From NCBI GenBank assembly GCA_008933615.1, contig WBUR01000033.1, forward strand, positions 1 to 46,492: DNA of 46,492 nt. The letters are read 5' to 3'. Origin of the DNA: a bacterium. GTDB lineage: Bacteria > CLD3 > SB21. Position 1 is the stretch's first letter. Each line of letters opens with the position of its first letter. Positions 8,941 to 16,944 of the stretch are shown piece by piece. The notes under the pieces were generated by a model that did not search any database, was not told the DNA's origin, and saw only the letters and a list, made by a program, of their open reading frames with translations. The position numbers and the translations under genes were made by a program.

Positions 8941-9050
8941 AGAAAATTTATTTGACTTTAATAAAATAAAGTCTCGATCTTATGAGACCTATACGGCTAA
9001 TGGTGGTTGTATAAGTCTAGTTTTATGAGACCTATAAACGAGTTGGTGGC
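8941..9050 (+). other. attI-like recombination region
   Basis: There is no ORF between the recombinase stop and the first cassette gene. The stretch has two direct repeats, TTATGAGACCTATA at 8980-8993 and 9023-9036 (14 identical bases, start-to-start 43 bp), each also flanked upstream by GTCT. The second repeat is followed after 5 bp by the crossover core G/TTGGTGGC (9042-9050). That core is the exact reverse complement of GCCACCAAC, the left core of the attC closing cassette 1. Direct repeats beside the crossover point are the known layout of attI sites. TTGACT at 8952 may be a -35, but no good -10 follows. Confidence 0.65.
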
Positions 9051-9106
9051 AAGGCTAACAAACGTGATAGTAATTAAAAACATTTTAAACATAAAAAAAT
9101 AAAAAC

Positions 9107-12100
9107 ATGGAATCAATATTCAAATTCTTACTGCACAGACCAGCAGTACGACAAGAAGAAAATTTAGTCATTAATTTGAGCCAGAACTCAAATTATCAAG
9201 CTGAATTAGCTAAATCAATTGGCAAAGATAATCCAAGAGAAATCTTGAAAACATTATCTAATGATTTTGTAGAAACGAAAAATTTCGTGAAATCAACATT
9301 AGAACTGAAAGTTTATGATAAGCTAATCATATTTCAATCTAAACTTGATGAACTTTCCAAAAAAGCGAATATCACTTCAGATGAAATGAAAAATGCTGTA
9401 AAAGATTCATTTGGTTCAACTGTTGCAACTGTAATAAAGGATAATGATTACATCAATTCAATTAAAAACCTTAAAGACAGTATTATTGCTATCAAACATT
9501 TACAAGAGCTACATGAAAAACCAATTGAGGAACTTACTAATGCCTTAAGGGACTTGGAACTATTAGGTTTAAATTTTCCAAAAACAGGAGTGGAATTAAA
9601 AAAATATAGAAAAAGAGTCCTTAGGCTTCCTTCTCAGGCGGATTTAAAAAGCGTTTTAACTCAAAGAGAAGAGGAAAAAAAGCGACAAGAAGAAATTGAG
9701 CGAAAACAGCTTGAGGAGAAAAAGAAAGAAATTCAAGAAAAAGCAGCATTGTATAGCAAGTTGAAAAATGCTATAAAAGAAATAATGAATTTAGATTATG
9801 GCAACCTCGAATCTACACCACAAAAGGCACATGATGGCTTTATACCCCCAAAAGAAGTAAGACCTTTAAATGTATTTATGGAAAGTATTCAAAGAATGAA
9901 TACATTAGGTCAGTTAGAGATACTAAATGCAAAAACTCAAATTGAAAAAGGGGTAAATGTTAAAAACCCCACATCACCTCAAACTCCATTAATAGAAAGT
10001 AAAACAATTGAAATCCAATCGAAAAGGCAATTTTTTACTGGCGTTGGAGAGTTCAAGCCTGTTTCAGAGTTATCAACCTTATTCAGGTTCAAAGTTGGTA
10101 CAGAGAAAAATCTGTCTGAAAACACTTTAGCATTGCTTAAAGAAAGAAAGCTTAGTATTACAGAAATGGGAATAGATAAAATTATTGCAAGGTTGAAATA
10201 TGAAATGGAAGACTTAGCAAACGAATTAGAATTGTTAACACAAACCCAAAAAACAAATTCAATAAGTCGGATCGGGAGTACCCTTGTAGTAACTTCAATA
10301 CCGATGAAGTCAATGTGGGGGTATTTACCCACATCCGAAGTTTTCCTAAGCCCCAACTTTCAATTTATAGATAATAGAATACCACAGACCAAAGGCAAGG
10401 CAGCCCCATCAGGCCTTGCTGATTTAATCATCGTGAAACAACAGTTAAAAGGCTATGAAGGGCGGGATGTAGCTCATATAGAAAACATATTAAAGGGTGA
10501 GCTTAAATCCAGGGAACACAGAAGATTTAATCAAACTATAAATGATAACTTAATAGAAACAGAAACCATTAAAACAGAAGAAAAAGAATTAGAGACCACC
10601 GATAGATTTGAATTAAGCAGAGAGGCCAGCAAAACAATACAGGAAGAGGCTGCTTTAAAAGCTGGACTTACCATATCAGGGTCTTACGGTCCAACTGTCA
10701 GTTTTTCCGCTAGTGCCGAAGGGTCGTTGAGTACCTCAAAAGAAGAATCCACAAAAATTGCTTCAACTTTCAGTAAAAGCGTAACTCAAAAAAGTGTTGA
10801 AAAACTTACTGAACGAATACTGCAGAGTAACAGGATAATAATAACTACAGAAGTTGAGGAAAAAAACATTCACAAGATAGACAATACAGGAGGAAGTGGC
10901 CACATATCAGGTGTATACCAGTGGGTTGAAAAAGTGTACGAGGCTCAAATGTTTAACTATGGGATGAGGATGATGTTTGATTTTATGATACCCGAGCCGG
11001 GAGCATACCTTGTGGCTGCTATGGAAAAAGCCCATGCCAGTAAATTAGTAATTCAAAAACCAGTTGAATTTACATTACTGCCTAACCAAATTACCGAAAC
11101 TAATTATAATTTTTGGATTCATGCATATGGAGCTGCAGGCATCACCCCACCGCCCGAAGAATACCTTACTAAGTCATTTAACTATAATGCAGGTGGTGGC
11201 GATGAAAAAGCAGACTATCATCATTCAGGCATAATACAAATTGACGAGGGATATCAAGCCATTCAAGCATCAGTTGGTGTGGTTTGTAATCAATGGAGTG
11301 GTAATCGTGTTGTGGATATGGTTATTGGGAGACGAACTCATAGATTTCCTGATGGGGATTGGCTTTGGATTACAAATTTGAATGATGAAAAAGAAAGTAT
11401 TCCGGTGGGATTTAAAACAAATGATGTTTCTGACATTGCATTGGCCCTTGAAGTGAAATGCCAAAGAACAAGTCGAGCTTATAAAAAATGGCAGTTAGAG
11501 ACCCATGGCAAAATAATGGATGCCTATAAAACAAAGGTTGCTGACTATGAAGAAAAGATTGCTGCTGCAGAGATGAGTGCAGGGGTTGAAATACAAGGCA
11601 AAAATCCTGCACTGAATCTTGAAATAATGAAAGATGAATTAAAGAAAAATTGTATTACCATTTTAACAGACCAACATTACAATTTATTCAATTCCATTGA
11701 AAGTAGTTCATATGGATTGCCACAAATAAACTTGTACGAAAACGAGGCAGAAGGCCCATATGTACGCTTTTTTGAACAAGCTTTTGAATGGGAACATATA
11801 ACATGGCTTACATACCCTTATTTCTGGGGAAGAAAAAGTAAGTGGGAAGAAAAGATTGCCTACGATGACCCTGATCCGCTTTTCAATCAATTTATCAAGG
11901 CGGGCTATTGCCGAGTTGTAGTTCCTGTAAGACTTGGCTTTGAAGGGGCAGTAGATCATTTTATGACATTTGGAGAAATATGGAATGGAGGTCCACTTCC
12001 TGCGATTTCAAACGAACTTTATTTACCAATTGCAAATGAATTAGCAGAAAGATTAGACCAACCTGGTGATGAGATCCCGCAAGGTGACCCATGGGAAGTA

Positions 12101-12190
12101 AGAATACCTACAAATTTGGTAAAATTAAGAGCGGACGATCAACTCCCCAATTGGGCAAAAGACGTGAACGGGAATTGGGTTCCATCCTAA
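9107..12190 (+). CDS. large uncharacterised cytoplasmic protein (cassette 1)
   Basis: A 1027-residue protein with no signal peptide and no membrane helices; I do not recognise a characterised family. Residues about 1-180 are helical. About 185-235 is a highly charged Lys/Glu coiled coil (EEEKKRQEEIERKQLEEKKK). About 480-590 is Ser/Thr/Glu-rich with a low-complexity stretch (SGSYGPTVSFSASAEGSLS). About 610-660 holds the conserved-looking YEAQMFNYGMRMMFDFMIPE. The C-terminal about 300 residues are aromatic-rich (WEHITWLTYPYFWGRKSKWE). First gene of a three-gene cassette, 24 bp before a lipoprotein gene. Size, a coiled coil and a secreted partner suggest a structural or toxin-like role, but the function is unknown. 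Such a long gene is unusual in an integron cassette. Confidence 0.8.
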   Translation: MESIFKFLLHRPAVRQEENLVINLSQNSNYQAELAKSIGKDNPREILKTLSNDFVETKNFVKSTLELKVYDKLIIFQSKLDELSKKANITSDEMKNAVKDSFGSTVATVIKDNDYINSIKNLKDSIIAIKHLQELHEKPIEELTNALRDLELLGLNFPKTGVELKKYRKRVLRLPSQADLKSVLTQREEEKKRQEEIERKQLEEKKKEIQEKAALYSKLKNAIKEIMNLDYGNLESTPQKAHDGFIPPKEVRPLNVFMESIQRMNTLGQLEILNAKTQIEKGVNVKNPTSPQTPLIESKTIEIQSKRQFFTGVGEFKPVSELSTLFRFKVGTEKNLSENTLALLKERKLSITEMGIDKIIARLKYEMEDLANELELLTQTQKTNSISRIGSTLVVTSIPMKSMWGYLPTSEVFLSPNFQFIDNRIPQTKGKAAPSGLADLIIVKQQLKGYEGRDVAHIENILKGELKSREHRRFNQTINDNLIETETIKTEEKELETTDRFELSREASKTIQEEAALKAGLTISGSYGPTVSFSASAEGSLSTSKEESTKIASTFSKSVTQKSVEKLTERILQSNRIIITTEVEEKNIHKIDNTGGSGHISGVYQWVEKVYEAQMFNYGMRMMFDFMIPEPGAYLVAAMEKAHASKLVIQKPVEFTLLPNQITETNYNFWIHAYGAAGITPPPEEYLTKSFNYNAGGGDEKADYHHSGIIQIDEGYQAIQASVGVVCNQWSGNRVVDMVIGRRTHRFPDGDWLWITNLNDEKESIPVGFKTNDVSDIALALEVKCQRTSRAYKKWQLETHGKIMDAYKTKVADYEEKIAAAEMSAGVEIQGKNPALNLEIMKDELKKNCITILTDQHYNLFNSIESSSYGLPQINLYENEAEGPYVRFFEQAFEWEHITWLTYPYFWGRKSKWEEKIAYDDPDPLFNQFIKAGYCRVVVPVRLGFEGAVDHFMTFGEIWNGGPLPAISNELYLPIANELAERLDQPGDEIPQGDPWEVRIPTNLVKLRADDQLPNWAKDVNGNWVPS

Positions 12191-12213
12191 AAAAATATTA
12201 ACACGATCTAAAG

Positions 12214-12585
12214 ATGCGAAATATTTTTTTTGTTTTATTAATAGCTTCATGTCTGTTCTATACTTGTCAAGATAGAGCAACCAAAAAAAGTTCATCGCAA
12301 GATTTCATCAAAGCAGAAAATGGAGCACATGAAGATGTAATTCAAAATAAAGAAAGTGAACAGATCTCTAAAGATTGTTATTTGAGGGGCATAATTGCAA
12401 TGGACTCTGAAAAAACATTGGTTCAAGCAATTAATGAATTTAACTGCTCAATTAGGTATGGCAAAAAATACAAAAAAGAATCATTGCAATATCTGGCAAA
12501 AATTTATGATAGGCTTGGTGACACGGTTCAATACAAGAGGTATGTTTTGCTTTTAAGTGAGATGGATTCGCTTAATCATAACTAA
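12214..12585 (+). CDS. small lipoprotein (cassette 1)
   Basis: A 123-residue protein with a short signal peptide and lipobox, MRNIFFVLLIASCLFYTC, so Cys18 is the likely lipidation site and the mature protein is membrane-anchored. The mature part is hydrophilic. Its second half (FNCSIRYGKKYKKESLQYLA, then IYDRLGDTVQYKRYVLLLS) resembles a single TPR-like helical pair. It lies between the 1027-residue gene and the possible caspase-like gene with gaps of 23 and 14 bp, so all three are probably co-transcribed. Function unknown; possibly a partner or immunity-like component. Confidence 0.72.
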   Translation: MRNIFFVLLIASCLFYTCQDRATKKSSSQDFIKAENGAHEDVIQNKESEQISKDCYLRGIIAMDSEKTLVQAINEFNCSIRYGKKYKKESLQYLAKIYDRLGDTVQYKRYVLLLSEMDSLNHN

Positions 12586-12599
12586 ATAGTTTTAATATT

Positions 12600-13652
12600 A
12601 TGGCTCAAAGATATATCATGGTTGCTGGTGTGGATTATGAATTCAAAGGAGTTGATTTTAGTATTTTTTGCAGAAGTCGTATCAAAAAAATAATCGCAAA
12701 AAACACAGCCAAAACAGATTTACATTTTACCACATTCGATATTCGAAAAGGAATGGTATCTGTGCTAGAGGTGACTTATCCTTCTGGAAACAAGAGTGAG
12801 GTTTCAAGTGTCCCAAATCCCTCTAAATATAAGTCGGTTTCAAAAACTAATTATAATGGAAAAGACTTCAAAGATGGTCAAAACAATATAATCTCAATTG
12901 TTGATATTTACAAAGAGGTGCAAAATATTGGGCTAAATTATCCAGGCACATTAATGGAGCTAAGTTTCTTTTCACATGCTTGGATGGGAGGTCCTATTCT
13001 TGTAAATAGTTATGATGATGGCAATTACACTTATCAACCACCTCCACCTGCTACGACTCCAATAACGATTGCGTTACCTTTAGGGCAGCGTGATCCAGAC
13101 GATTTAGACCCAAGAGGATATAAGGATTTTCTTCCACCTAATATGTCGAGTGTTGGTTTAGCAAATTTTCAAAATGCCTTTAATACAAATGGCTTTTCAT
13201 GGATATGGGGTTGTGCATTTCCTAGAGATGTACATGAAATTCTACACAAAATAGAAAATCACTCTAAATATAAAAGTTCTGGGTTAGTTGATAGTGAAGA
13301 TTTTAATTTTAGAAATATGAAATCAGCTCATGTTAGTTTGATCTCTAGCTATTTAGGCATTGTTATCTCTAATTACAAAAATTTCACTATTAAATTTGGT
13401 GATTTGAAAAGATTTATATGTATGATAACAATTGCGTCATATTCTCAGATTCTTGCAAATAATACAAAAAAAGAAGTAAGAGGTGGAGTTATGGGGACGT
13501 ATTCAGAGTATGATTCAGGAAGTCTACCTTTAATGCATGTACACAAGGGTTTTGCTAAGCATTTTACTTTTTATAAAAATTACATGGGTTTTTCTTTTGA
13601 TAATGAAGGTAGAAACTACGGAATTTATACTCCAAACAAAATTTGTCCATAA
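12600..13652 (+). CDS. uncharacterised protein, possible clan CD (caspase-like) fold
   Basis: A 350-residue protein without signal peptide. Two spaced motifs stand out: ELSFFSHAWMGG (His126) at the end of a hydrophobic strand, and GFSWIWGCAF (Cys205) at the end of another. A strand-His-Gly... then strand-Cys order is the pattern of clan CD cysteine peptidases (caspases, CHAT, gingipain-type), so a protease fold is plausible but unproven. A Pro/Asp-rich insertion (YQPPPPATTP, then QRDPDDLDPRG) lies between them. Last gene of cassette 1; its stop is about 50 bp before attC1. If active, it could be the effector of the three-gene unit. Otherwise it is a hypothetical protein. Confidence 0.68.
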   Translation: MAQRYIMVAGVDYEFKGVDFSIFCRSRIKKIIAKNTAKTDLHFTTFDIRKGMVSVLEVTYPSGNKSEVSSVPNPSKYKSVSKTNYNGKDFKDGQNNIISIVDIYKEVQNIGLNYPGTLMELSFFSHAWMGGPILVNSYDDGNYTYQPPPPATTPITIALPLGQRDPDDLDPRGYKDFLPPNMSSVGLANFQNAFNTNGFSWIWGCAFPRDVHEILHKIENHSKYKSSGLVDSEDFNFRNMKSAHVSLISSYLGIVISNYKNFTIKFGDLKRFICMITIASYSQILANNTKKEVRGGVMGTYSEYDSGSLPLMHVHKGFAKHFTFYKNYMGFSFDNEGRNYGIYTPNKICP

Positions 13653-13701
13653 TAATTCGGTAAAAGTGCAAAATAAATTAACTAAGATTGGAGAAAGCCC
13701 A

Positions 13702-13837
13702 GCCACCAACATCGTATTGGCAATAGTGGGGCTGATAGTTATAAACTCAAGATTTGTGCTTCTATCGGGCATTTGTGCAAATGTTGTGCAGACGTTTTTC
13801 AAATGCCCCACCATCGCCAATACGTAAACGTTGTAGC
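13702..13837 (+). other. attC1, closes cassette 1
   Basis: The left core GCCACCAAC (13702-13710) is the reverse complement of cassette 1's first bases GTTGGTGGC (9042). A long imperfect stem follows: CGTATTGGCAATAGTGGGGC near 13713 pairs with GCCCCACCATCGCCAATACG near 13805, 18 of 20 positions. The right core is AAACGTTGTAGC at 13827-13837. The variable terminal structure lies between. An ORF runs through it, but start choice for the next gene removes that overlap. Confidence 0.82.
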
Positions 13838-13855
13838 ACATTTGAAAACCAAACA

Positions 13856-14512
13856 ATGAATAACAAAACAATATTTTTAGTAGGAGTGGTTGGAGTAACT
13901 TTATTTGTAAGCAGCATTGTAGTCGGTGGACTTTTAATTGAAGATTACAGTATAGCTCGTCAATATATCAGTGAAACTTTTGCAGTAGATACTGAGTACG
14001 GAATAATGTTAAGAATCTTTGGACATATTCCAAGTGGCGTTTTATTCACAATTTTTAGTGTTCTTGCGTACAAATATTTTCCTCCTTCGAATTTAACCAA
14101 AATCGGGTTTTATGGACTTGCTCTATTCTATGGTATTGGAACCATTGTGGTTTCAATATTTCCCTGCGATAGTGGTTGTAATAAGGAATTTCTCGACCCT
14201 AGTATTTCACAGATGATTCATAATCTTGCGGCTCTGATTATATATATATTTACTCCTTTGAGTATTATTATAACTGGTATCGGGTTAAGCAAAACTATTA
14301 ATTATAGAAGCCTTTCAATTATAGCCATAGTATTGGGATTTCTAAGTGTTCTATTTGTCTATCTATTTATTTCTCAATTTAATTCGGAATATGGAGGTTT
14401 AAATCAACGAATTATTGAATCATTGATTTTAGCTTGGATTATTGTATGTGCATTAAAGATAAACAAGCAGAAAACATTTTATAAGCATTATGCTAGTGAA
14501 AATGCTAAATAG
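13856..14512 (+). CDS. DUF998-like integral membrane protein (cassette 2)
   Basis: A 218-residue membrane protein. The frame is open from 13754, but the ATG at 13856 lies just after the cassette core (13830) and gives a protein that starts with a membrane helix (MNNKTIFLVGVVGVTLFVSS), so it is chosen; the upstream part would read through attC1. Six hydrophobic segments are visible. The pattern of a first helix, DYSIARQYISE, then several helices with FPCDSGC in a loop resembles DUF998 proteins, whose function is not established. Only gene of cassette 2 (889 bp), a typical one-gene cassette. It ends about 75 bp before attC2. Confidence 0.75.
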   Translation: MNNKTIFLVGVVGVTLFVSSIVVGGLLIEDYSIARQYISETFAVDTEYGIMLRIFGHIPSGVLFTIFSVLAYKYFPPSNLTKIGFYGLALFYGIGTIVVSIFPCDSGCNKEFLDPSISQMIHNLAALIIYIFTPLSIIITGIGLSKTINYRSLSIIAIVLGFLSVLFVYLFISQFNSEYGGLNQRIIESLILAWIIVCALKINKQKTFYKHYASENAK

Positions 14513-14588
14513 GGATACAATAAACAAAAAATGGGCAAGTTCTTAGTTCCTTTTTTATTGTAGGATAAAGGAAGAATTTAATAAAAAC

Positions 14589-14727
14589 GTGCTACAACAG
14601 CACCTAAGAAGACATGGGGCGGACAGTGGTTTTCGGATGGTTTGTTCTTCGTGGCTACATTTGTCACAGGCGAATATGAAATCGCTTCGTAATGCCACAC
14701 GTTTCTTAGCTGCCAAACGTTACCTGC
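14589..14727 (+). other. attC2, closes cassette 2
   Basis: The left core GTGCTACAAC (14589-14598) is an exact 10-base reverse complement of the cassette 2 start GTTGTAGCAC (13830). The arms are CAGCACCTAAGAA and TTCTTAGCTGCC, with three unpaired bases on the left arm. The right core is AAACGTTACCTGC (GTT at 14719). The arm motif CAGCACCTAnnAGAA recurs in attC3, so attC2 and attC3 form one subtype. The whole 14513-14769 gap is attC plus short leader; no gene seen. Confidence 0.82.
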
Positions 14728-14769
14728 AAGTGTAACAAAACGACACAACTGACATAAAAGATAGACAAA

Positions 14770-15888
14770 ATGTATTCAATCAATAAGACAGGAATTACGA
14801 AAAGACTTGAGACTTGGCAACTAATAATTCCATTGGTTGACAATTCTGGCAACAAGTTTCCGCAGACCCAAATTGACGAAATTCTTGAAAATATTGGTGT
14901 GACATTTCCCGGTTATACAATGGTAAATTGTATGGGATTTTGGAAAGACCAAACACAAACATACAAGGACGAAAACTTACAGGTAATTATTGATACTCTA
15001 CCAAACGCAAGTGCAGACACTTCTTCATTTTTTAGTAATCTTAAAGACGAGTTGTGCAAAACACTTGGACAAGAAAAAATTTATGTAACGAAAACAGGCG
15101 ACAAAGTAGAACTAATTTCATTCAAAGAGTTTTTTTCTGAATTAGGGTTGGAATTAGAAACCACTAAAAATAGTGACGAAGAAAATTTAAAACTTGCGGG
15201 ACAACTTGTCGCAAACCACGACTTTATCCTAAAACGACTTGCTTACGAAACAGTTGTTTTACAAAGAGACCTGACAAGCAAGAAAATTATTTGGGAAAGA
15301 AAAATTTGTGGTATAAGATTAAGAACAGAATTTGAAGACAATTTTTCCCTAGATGTAATTCTTTGCGGAGCTGACCAACTCAACCAACTTGGAAATGCAA
15401 TTTTCCAAAACAAAGAAATTGTAATCGTAGGCGACTATGAATATCAAAAGTATTTTTTGGAAAAAGTTGCGTATAAGCCAATAGTTGAAGCGAAATTAGG
15501 AAATATAGAAAATGACATAGCATTTACAAACCAACAAGGTAATCCAATTACAACAAAGAAGTTTATTGAATTATTTACTATGACAGTCTTTAGCAATTAT
15601 ATGGTTCTAAGAGAAGAAAATTTTCAATCTTCTGAAATCAAAATTAATGTTGGTCAAGACGGTTCTATGCAAATCGGAGAAAACAAAATAAACGGAAATT
15701 ATTTGTTTCATTGTCCAGCTATAATAAAAAGCAAAGAAGTTCAGAAATTAATTTTGGTTTGCCTAAACCAAGCCATCTCACAATATGAAAACAATCAATT
15801 AGACACTATTGCTTTGTTGCAAACTAAAGCAAGGACAAAATATGTAAAGAATAGAGCAATGGTAAGAAATATGATAAATAACAGATAG
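14770..15888 (+). CDS. uncharacterised protein next to a tRNA-like RNA (cassette 3)
   Basis: A 372-residue soluble protein; no family recognised. There is no signal peptide or membrane helix. The middle (residues about 150-240) alternates short strands and helices (QLVANHDFILKRLAYETVVL, CGIRLRTEF). The C-terminus is strongly basic (TKARTKYVKNRAMVRNMINN), which could bind RNA. First gene of a two-gene cassette whose 129-bp intergenic gap is almost filled by a tRNA-like structure; a HEPN-type protein gene follows. The start is supported by its place 43 bp after the cassette core and by the next upstream ATG being absent. A role as partner or regulator of the HEPN protein is inference from order alone. 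Confidence 0.78.
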   Translation: MYSINKTGITKRLETWQLIIPLVDNSGNKFPQTQIDEILENIGVTFPGYTMVNCMGFWKDQTQTYKDENLQVIIDTLPNASADTSSFFSNLKDELCKTLGQEKIYVTKTGDKVELISFKEFFSELGLELETTKNSDEENLKLAGQLVANHDFILKRLAYETVVLQRDLTSKKIIWERKICGIRLRTEFEDNFSLDVILCGADQLNQLGNAIFQNKEIVIVGDYEYQKYFLEKVAYKPIVEAKLGNIENDIAFTNQQGNPITTKKFIELFTMTVFSNYMVLREENFQSSEIKINVGQDGSMQIGENKINGNYLFHCPAIIKSKEVQKLILVCLNQAISQYENNQLDTIALLQTKARTKYVKNRAMVRNMINNR

Positions 15889-15905
15889 TTAAAACCATAT
15901 AAAAA

Positions 15906-16005
15906 GAAGGATAAGCATTGCTGGTGATGCACAGGTATCAACGTGTGTTCGGACAAGGAACCCAAGTTAATGCCTGGCAGGTAGGTTCGAGACCTACATC
16001 CTTCA
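15906..16005 (+). ncRNA. tRNA-like RNA with elongated anticodon arm
   Basis: A 100-nt cloverleaf-like structure. Acceptor stem GAAGGAT (15906-15912) with ATCCTTC (15998-16004) is a perfect 7 bp, discriminator A at 16005. After a two-base linker comes the D-arm: GCAT/ATGC with the 8-nt loop TGCTGGTG, which holds the conserved GG. The T-arm is GTAGG/CCTAC (15981-15997) with loop TTCGAGA, adjacent to the acceptor. Between a single base and a 4-base variable loop lies a long hairpin (15932-15976): 19 paired positions (15 Watson-Crick, one wobble, three mismatches) and a 7-nt loop GGACAAG. No T33 or credible anticodon is present and no CCA is encoded. Hence a tRNA mimic, not a decoding tRNA. Confidence 0.65.
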
Positions 16006-16017
16006 CAAAAGACAGAA

Positions 16018-16767
16018 ATGATAAGAAGAACAGCTTCATATACAACATTGCAAACGCAAATCCAATCAATATTTGACTTTGCAGTTGTTGTGTGCCATTC
16101 CGTTCCTGCTTTAAAACTGCAAATGAAACTTTTGGACGATGGCAAAATCACTAAACTTCCTGACCCCGATTATTTTGAAGCAAATAATCCAACAACAAAA
16201 CTGAGAGAACAAGCAGACGGCTATAAGGACAAATTGGCGACTTATCTTTTTCTAAGTTCGTTTGCCTTTTTTGAAAACTATTTAGGAAGTGCTTTAAAAG
16301 AAGTTCTTGAATTAAGTGTCACTATCCCTGAAAAATCAGCCTTAAAAAGTAGTTTGACAAATAACACGAATACAAAACCAAAGAAAATTTTGCGTAGCAG
16401 TTTTGACCAAAGACACCTTCAACGATACGACAAATATTCAAGAGAACTGGATGCGACAAATTATATTCATCCTGACAGTTTAGTTTCAATTATATCAGTA
16501 GAAAATCTTCTCAAGACCATAATGGATTTAAAAGCAAATCAAATCCCTGACTTTTTAGTTAACACAATTAAAATGGACATTTTAGAAGCAGACAAAAATT
16601 CTTTTGGAACTTACCGACAATTAAGGAATGACATTGCACACGGTGACAATCCGACTGTTACTATGCGGAAAGTTAAGGAGGCAAATAAGTTTTTACGAAA
16701 GTTTGCAACTCATATTGACGAGTTTTTAATGGAACATTATGTAAAAATTGACAACTATAAACGATGA
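16018..16767 (+). CDS. HEPN-domain protein, putative ribonuclease (cassette 3)
   Basis: A 249-residue helical protein with the HEPN signature near its C-terminus: RQLRNDIAHGDNP, giving R203-x4-H208, the RNA-cleavage motif of HEPN nucleases. An upstream helix LFLSSFAFFENYLGSALKE (about 77-95) matches the RiboL-PSP/MAE_28990-type HEPN layout. There is no signal peptide, so it is cytoplasmic. HEPN RNases are common toxins and defence effectors, several of which cut tRNA anticodon loops. It starts 12 bases after a tRNA-like RNA in the same cassette, so that RNA may be its inhibitor, substrate or sensor (inference). No clear Shine-Dalgarno sequence precedes the ATG. attC3 begins 17 bp downstream. 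Confidence 0.8.
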   Translation: MIRRTASYTTLQTQIQSIFDFAVVVCHSVPALKLQMKLLDDGKITKLPDPDYFEANNPTTKLREQADGYKDKLATYLFLSSFAFFENYLGSALKEVLELSVTIPEKSALKSSLTNNTNTKPKKILRSSFDQRHLQRYDKYSRELDATNYIHPDSLVSIISVENLLKTIMDLKANQIPDFLVNTIKMDILEADKNSFGTYRQLRNDIAHGDNPTVTMRKVKEANKFLRKFATHIDEFLMEHYVKIDNYKR

Positions 16768-16784
16768 CAGACGATAAAACACCA

Positions 16785-16921
16785 GCAGGTAACAGCACCT
16801 ACAAGAAATTGGCGGTTCAGTGGTTAAATGAAACGTTGTGCCTCGTATCAAACTTAATAATGGCAGACAGTTTACGTCTCCGAAATCGCCAACTTCTTGT
16901 AGCTGCAAACCGTTATCTGAC
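16785..16921 (+). other. attC3, closes cassette 3
   Basis: The left core GCAGGTAAC (16785-16793) is the exact reverse complement of the cassette 3 start GTTACCTGC (14719-14727). This proves that both protein genes and the tRNA-like RNA lie in one 2193-bp cassette. The arms are CTACAAGAAATTGGCG and CGCCAACTTCTTGTAG, one mismatch, with unpaired bases between core and stem. The right core is GTTATCTGAC at 16912. Confidence 0.84.
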
Positions 16922-16944
16922 ATCCGCCTGGAAGGAAATACGAC

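Noticed and set aside
13754-13855. N-terminal extension of the DUF998-like protein
   Set aside because: This part of the frame lies inside attC1 and before the cassette core; the ATG at 13856 gives a normal membrane protein start.
15906-16005. An ordinary tRNA, or a tRNA with an intron in the anticodon loop
   Set aside because: The inner segment pairs with itself along 19 positions to a 7-base loop without T33, so removing an intron would not leave a normal anticodon arm, and bacterial tRNA introns are far longer group I elements.
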